A stretch of 55,008 nucleotides of DNA from an uncultured Ruminococcus sp. (GTDB lineage: Bacteria > Bacillota > Clostridia > Oscillospirales > Acutalibacteraceae). The stretch lies in the NCBI GenBank assembly GCA_900543095.1, contig UQQD01000012.1:1-55008 (forward strand), in the 5' to 3' direction. Every line of letters starts with the position of its first letter. Position 1 is the first letter of the stretch. Made by a program: the position numbers and the translations under genes. Shown here piece by piece: positions 51,750 through 55,008 of the stretch. Below the pieces are notes generated by a model, which had not been told where the DNA came from, made no database searches, and worked only from the letters and a program-made list of their open reading frames with translations.

Positions 51750-52193
51750 TTAAATCACCTCTGTCTTTCCGCCAGCAGCCTCAATAGCAGCTTTAGCTGA
51801 TTCGGAAAAAGCAGAAAGTTTAACAGTAAGCTTCTTTTCGATTTTACCGTTGCCGAGAACTTTAACAGCGTCAAATCCGTTCTTTACAACACCTGCATCA
51901 ACAAGCGCCTGAACATCAACTGTATCGCCGTCATTAAACTTCCTGTTTAAAGTGCTGAGGTTGATTGCAACTACGTTTTTAGCAAAGATGTTGTTGAAAC
52001 CTCTTTTTGGTACACGACGCTGTAACGGCATCTGACCGCCCTCAAAGCCCGGACGAATACTGCCGCCTGAACGTGCCTTTTGACCTTTGTGGCCTTTGCC
52101 TGCGGTTTTGCCCCAGCCTGAGCCGTGACCTCTGCCGATTCTCTTTGAGTCCTTTTTTGAACCCTCAACCGGAGAAAGTTCATGTAACTTCAT
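51750..52193 (-). CDS. rplO: 50S ribosomal protein L15
   Basis: 147-residue protein opening KLHELSPVEGSKKDSKRIGR, with the glycine-rich basic GSGWGKTAGKGHKGQKARSG extension. Normal length and position between rpmD and secY. Confidence 0.98.
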   Translation of the reverse strand: MKLHELSPVEGSKKDSKRIGRGHGSGWGKTAGKGHKGQKARSGGSIRPGFEGGQMPLQRRVPKRGFNNIFAKNVVAINLSTLNRKFNDGDTVDVQALVDAGVVKNGFDAVKVLGNGKIEKKLTVKLSAFSESAKAAIEAAGGKTEVI

Positions 52194-52211
52194 AAGTTCG
52201 CACCTCCTTGC

Positions 52212-52382
52212 TTACGCTTCACTAACCTCTACGAGGTGGATAATTTTGTTTATCTTGCCTTTAGTCTGAGCATTGTCTGGCTGAGTTGTTGTGTCGCCGA
52301 TCTTTCTGAGACCCAAAGCGTGGGCTGTTGCAATCTGATCTTTTTTAGAGCCAATAAGGCTTTTTACTAATGTAACTGTCAT
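52212..52382 (-). CDS. rpmD: 50S ribosomal protein L30
   Basis: 56-residue protein read directly from the minus strand: MTVTLVKSLIGSKKDQIATA at the start, then LGLRKIGDTTTQPDN and the end HLVEVSEA. This matches L30, which is very short in bacteria. Canonical position between rpsE and rplO, with a GGAGG-like GGGAGGTTG site upstream. Confidence 0.95.
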   Translation of the reverse strand: MTVTLVKSLIGSKKDQIATAHALGLRKIGDTTTQPDNAQTKGKINKIIHLVEVSEA

Positions 52383-52400
52383 AATACCGCAACCTCCCGA

Positions 52401-52898
52401 TTATAAAATTTCCTTAACGGATTTGCCGCGAACGGCAGCTACTTCTTCAGCGGTTCTGAGTGCTGCAAGACCTGCGAGTGTAGCTCTAACTACGTTGCAG
52501 GGATTGTTTGAACGAAGAGCTTTTGTTCTGATGTCCCTGATGCCGACTGCTTCAACAACGGCACGAACAGGACCGCCGGCGATAACACCGGTACCGGGAG
52601 CAGCGGGCTTCATCAAAACTCTGCCTGCGCCATACTCACCGATGATTTCGTGAGGGATTGTTGTGCCTCTGAGAGAAACCTTCATAAGGTTCTTCTTGGC
52701 AGCTTCAATGCCCTTGCGGATTGCGTCGGGAACTTCGCCTGCTTTGCCGATACCGAAACCGACTGTTCCGTTGCCGTCGCCGACAACAACCAAAGCTGCG
52801 AACTTCATTATACGACCGCCCTTAACCGTTTTTGATACACGGTTAATAGTAACGACTCTTTCTTTTAATTCGCCTGTTACTTCTACTGTATTAGCCAA
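52401..52898 (-). CDS. rpsE: 30S ribosomal protein S5
   Basis: 165-residue protein with the S5 motif VTINRVSKTVKGGRIMKFAA and VGDGNGTVGFGIGKAGEVP, then the C-terminal fold with PAAPGTGVIAGG. Lies between rplR and rpmD with an AGGAGG site. Confidence 0.98.
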   Translation of the reverse strand: MANTVEVTGELKERVVTINRVSKTVKGGRIMKFAALVVVGDGNGTVGFGIGKAGEVPDAIRKGIEAAKKNLMKVSLRGTTIPHEIIGEYGAGRVLMKPAAPGTGVIAGGPVRAVVEAVGIRDIRTKALRSNNPCNVVRATLAGLAALRTAEEVAAVRGKSVKEIL

Positions 52899-52916
52899 AG
52901 TTATTCCTCCTGTCCC

Positions 52917-53276
52917 TTAGAAATTGAGGCCGCCTTCACGGGCGCCTTCGGCCAATTCCTTAACACGGCCGTGATAGATATTACCGCCTCTGTCGAATAC
53001 GACGTCAACGATGTTCTTTTCTTTAGCACGCTCTGCAATGAGCTTGCCGACTGCATTTGCTGCTTCTTTGTTTCCGCCATTACCTGTAATTGACTTGTCA
53101 AGGCTTGATGCCTGAGCAAGTGTAACACCGGCTACGTCATCAATAATCTGAGCGTAGATGTTGTTATTGGAGCGGAATACGCACAAACGTGGGCAAGATG
53201 CTGTACCGCTTACTTTGCCGCGGACTCTCTTATGGCGTCTTGCGCGTGCCTTTTTTGTATCTGGTCTGCTTACCAT
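52917..53276 (-). CDS. rplR: 50S ribosomal protein L18
   Basis: 119-residue 5S rRNA-binding protein: basic start with RARRHKRVRGKVSGT, then RLCVFRSNNNIYAQIIDD and the VVFDRGGNIYHGRVKELAEG end. Normal spc-operon position. Confidence 0.98.
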   Translation of the reverse strand: MVSRPDTKKARARRHKRVRGKVSGTASCPRLCVFRSNNNIYAQIIDDVAGVTLAQASSLDKSITGNGGNKEAANAVGKLIAERAKEKNIVDVVFDRGGNIYHGRVKELAEGAREGGLNF

Positions 53277-53293
53277 TGATTTTCACTCCTTAA

Positions 53294-53836
53294 TTATTTG
53301 CCCTTACCGGCCTTGCCTTCCTTGCGGCGGATAACCTCATCAACGTACTTGATGCCCTTGCCCTTATATGGCTCAGGCGGACGTTTCTCTCTTACTTCGG
53401 CAGCAAACTGACCTACCTTTTGCTTATCAATGCCGACGATGATGATTTTGTTTGGATCGGGAACTTCAATTTTGATGTCATCCGTATCCTCAACAATAAC
53501 CTGGTGTGAATAACCAAGGTTCATTACGCACTTGTTACCCTGCTTCTGAACACGGTAACCGACGCCGTTAACCTCAAGCTCCTTTTTGTAGCCTTCTGTA
53601 ACACCGATAACCATATTGTGGATAAGTGTTCTTGTAAGGCCGTGGAGCGAACGGTTTTCTTTTGCGTCGTCAGGACGAGTAACTATTATTTCTTCGCCCT
53701 TGATTTCAACAGTCATTGCTGGATTGTAGGATAAAGTAAGCTCACCCTTAGGTCCCTTGACTGTGATTACGCCGTTGTCGATATTAGCTGTAACACCGGC
53801 GGGAATATTTATAGGTTTTCTTCCAATTCGAGACAT
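53294..53836 (-). CDS. rplF: 50S ribosomal protein L6
   Basis: 180-residue protein with MSRIGRKPINIPAGV at the start and the C-terminal signature PEPYKGKGIKY. Normal length. Confidence 0.98.
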   Translation of the reverse strand: MSRIGRKPINIPAGVTANIDNGVITVKGPKGELTLSYNPAMTVEIKGEEIIVTRPDDAKENRSLHGLTRTLIHNMVIGVTEGYKKELEVNGVGYRVQKQGNKCVMNLGYSHQVIVEDTDDIKIEVPDPNKIIIVGIDKQKVGQFAAEVREKRPPEPYKGKGIKYVDEVIRRKEGKAGKGK

Positions 53837-53850
53837 TATCGCACCTCCTC

Positions 53851-54249
53851 TTACCAGATGTAAGCAAGAACTTCGCCGCCAACATGCTCTTTGCGTGCCT
53901 GACGATCAGTCATAACACCCTTTGATGTTGAAATGATGGCAACTCCGAGTCCCTTCATTACCTTTGGCATATCTTCTGCATTGCTGTAAATACGCAAACC
54001 GGGTTTTGACACACGGCGAAGTCCTGTGATAACAGGAGTTTTGCCGTCAAGATATTTAAGAGTAACCTTAATTACGCCCTGCTTGCCGTCTTCTATAACT
54101 GTGAAATTCTTGATGTAGCCCTCGTCCACAAGAATCTGGCAGATTGCCTTCTTGAGGTTGGAAGCGGGAATTTCAACAGAATCGTGCTTAGCCGAGTTAG
54201 CATTACGAATTCTTGTAAGTAAATCAGCTATTGTATCTGTAATCTGCAT
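53851..54249 (-). CDS. rpsH: 30S ribosomal protein S8
   Basis: 132-residue 16S rRNA-binding protein: TDTIADLLTRIRNANSAKHD at the start and GVAIISTSKGVMTDRQARK near the end. In E. coli S8 is the translational repressor of this operon. Not testable here. Confidence 0.98.
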   Translation of the reverse strand: MQITDTIADLLTRIRNANSAKHDSVEIPASNLKKAICQILVDEGYIKNFTVIEDGKQGVIKVTLKYLDGKTPVITGLRRVSKPGLRIYSNAEDMPKVMKGLGVAIISTSKGVMTDRQARKEHVGGEVLAYIW

Positions 54250-54266
54250 TACCTTTTCCTCCTTGC

Positions 54267-54452
54267 TTACCAGCTTGCTTTCTTTACGCCCGGAATTTCG
54301 CCCTTGTAAGCGAGTTCACGGAAGCAAATACGACAAATACCATACTTGCGGAGGTAGGCGTGTGGTCTGCCACAAATTCTACATCTTGAATATTCTCTTG
54401 TAGAGAATTTCTGTTTTCTCTGCTGCTTTACTTTCATTGAAGTTTTAGCCAC
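54267..54452 (-). CDS. rpsZ: 30S ribosomal protein S14, zinc-binding short form
   Basis: 61-residue type Z protein with two zinc-binding pairs in SRCRICGRPHAYLRKYGICR. Short length and four cysteines distinguish it from the long cysteine-free S14. Lies between rplE and rpsH. Confidence 0.97.
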   Translation of the reverse strand: MAKTSMKVKQQRKQKFSTREYSRCRICGRPHAYLRKYGICRICFRELAYKGEIPGVKKASW

Positions 54453-54464
54453 AACAATCCCTCC

Positions 54465-55004
54465 TTACTTTGAAAACGGTGCGCCCATAAGAGTTAAGAG
54501 CTCACGAGCTTCTTCGTCTGTTTTGGCTGTGGTTACGAAGCAGATGTCCATACCACGAACCTTGTCGATCTTGTCATAGTCAATCTCAGGGAAAATGAGC
54601 TGTTCTTTGAGGCCCATATTGTAGTTGCCGCGACCGTCGAACGAATCGGGGTTGATACCTCTGAAGTCACGAACTCTCGGGAGAGCGACATTGAAGAATC
54701 TGTCGAGAAATTCATACATTCTGTCGCCTCTGAGTGTTACCTTGCAGCCAATCGGCATACCTTCTCTGAGTTTGAAGTTAGCAACTGATTTTCTTGCTCT
54801 GCAAACAAGAGGCTTCTGACCTGTGATGGCAGAAAGATCTGTGCAGATGGCATCGATTGCCTTTGAATTTTCTTTAGCTTCGCCTGCGCCTACGTTGACA
54901 ACAATCTTGTCAAGCTTCGGAATCTGCATTGTGCTCTTATAGGAGAACTTTTTCATAAGAGCAGGTGCAACTTCTTTTGAATAGTATTCTTTAAGTCTTG
55001 CCAT
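54465..55004 (-). CDS. rplE: 50S ribosomal protein L5
   Basis: 179-residue 5S rRNA-binding protein, complete: starts MARLKEYYSKEVAPALMKKF 4 bases from the window edge, includes KLDKIVVNVGAGEA and VTLRGDRMYEFLDR, and ends GAPFSK. Its ribosome-binding site and the promoter-proximal operon genes lie outside the window. Confidence 0.97.
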   Translation of the reverse strand: MARLKEYYSKEVAPALMKKFSYKSTMQIPKLDKIVVNVGAGEAKENSKAIDAICTDLSAITGQKPLVCRARKSVANFKLREGMPIGCKVTLRGDRMYEFLDRFFNVALPRVRDFRGINPDSFDGRGNYNMGLKEQLIFPEIDYDKIDKVRGMDICFVTTAKTDEEARELLTLMGAPFSK

Positions 55005-55008
55005 ATCT

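Overview
The window looks like chromosomal core DNA of a low-to-moderate GC Gram-positive anaerobe of the Ruminococcaceae/Oscillospiraceae (Clostridia). The reasons are SigA-type promoters, strong GGAGG ribosome-binding sites, a class B sortase, a PerR/rubrerythrin oxidative-stress unit, a phenylalanyl T-box and Firmicutes-type ribosomal gene order. Two secreted proteins carry type I dockerins, one of them a GH13 alpha-amylase. A dockerin amylase suggests a starch-degrading Ruminococcus such as R. bromii or a close relative (amylosome). The species is an inference, not something the sequence proves.

Layout. 1-4 kb: cysK and the secreted amylase (GH13, CBM26-like module, Thr/Pro linker, dockerin), both on the minus strand. 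4-8.3 kb: spermidine/putrescine ABC operon potABCD. 8.3-9.7 kb: a COG0523 GTPase and a TfoX-N protein. 9.8-15.2 kb: a two-component system with a linked ABC exporter (regulator, kinase, ATPase, FtsX-type permease), bounded on both sides by copies of a structured dispersed repeat. 15.4-17.2 kb: tRNA-Arg(CCU), then a PerR-like repressor followed by a flavin reductase-rubredoxin-rubrerythrin fusion. 17.4-20.8 kb: adenine deaminase and a purine permease. 21-26 kb: fructose PTS operon fruK-fruA-ptsH-ptsI. 26.1-27.8 kb: a small dockerin protein, an uncharacterised small protein and IreB. 27.8-31.5 kb: pheST with a T-box leader. 31.6-34.9 kb: a membrane protein, NAD(P)HX dehydratase and a Na/Pi-type transporter. 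35-37.5 kb: LCP protein, sortase B and a small sortase-substrate-like surface protein. 37.6-42.3 kb: nadA, mnmA, a LysR regulator, a GNAT acetyltransferase and a Tam-like methyltransferase. 42.4-45.1 kb: valS. 45.1-45.5 kb: a MITE-like insertion and a terminator. 45.5-55 kb: the distal spc/alpha ribosomal operon from rplE to rplQ on the minus strand, including rpmD and rpmJ, which are very short.

The most unusual material is not a protein system. It is a dispersed, highly structured repeat of about 165 nt with several hairpins. Three good copies and at least four degenerate ones occur between 9.8 and 39.7 kb, and the tail of the repeat supplies the stop codon of several genes. Other points of interest are the self-contained FMN/rubredoxin/diiron fusion protein with a strong internal start signal, four perfectly phased 11-bp repeats in front of the ABC exporter genes, and a probable MITE with an 8-bp target duplication next to the ribosomal operon.
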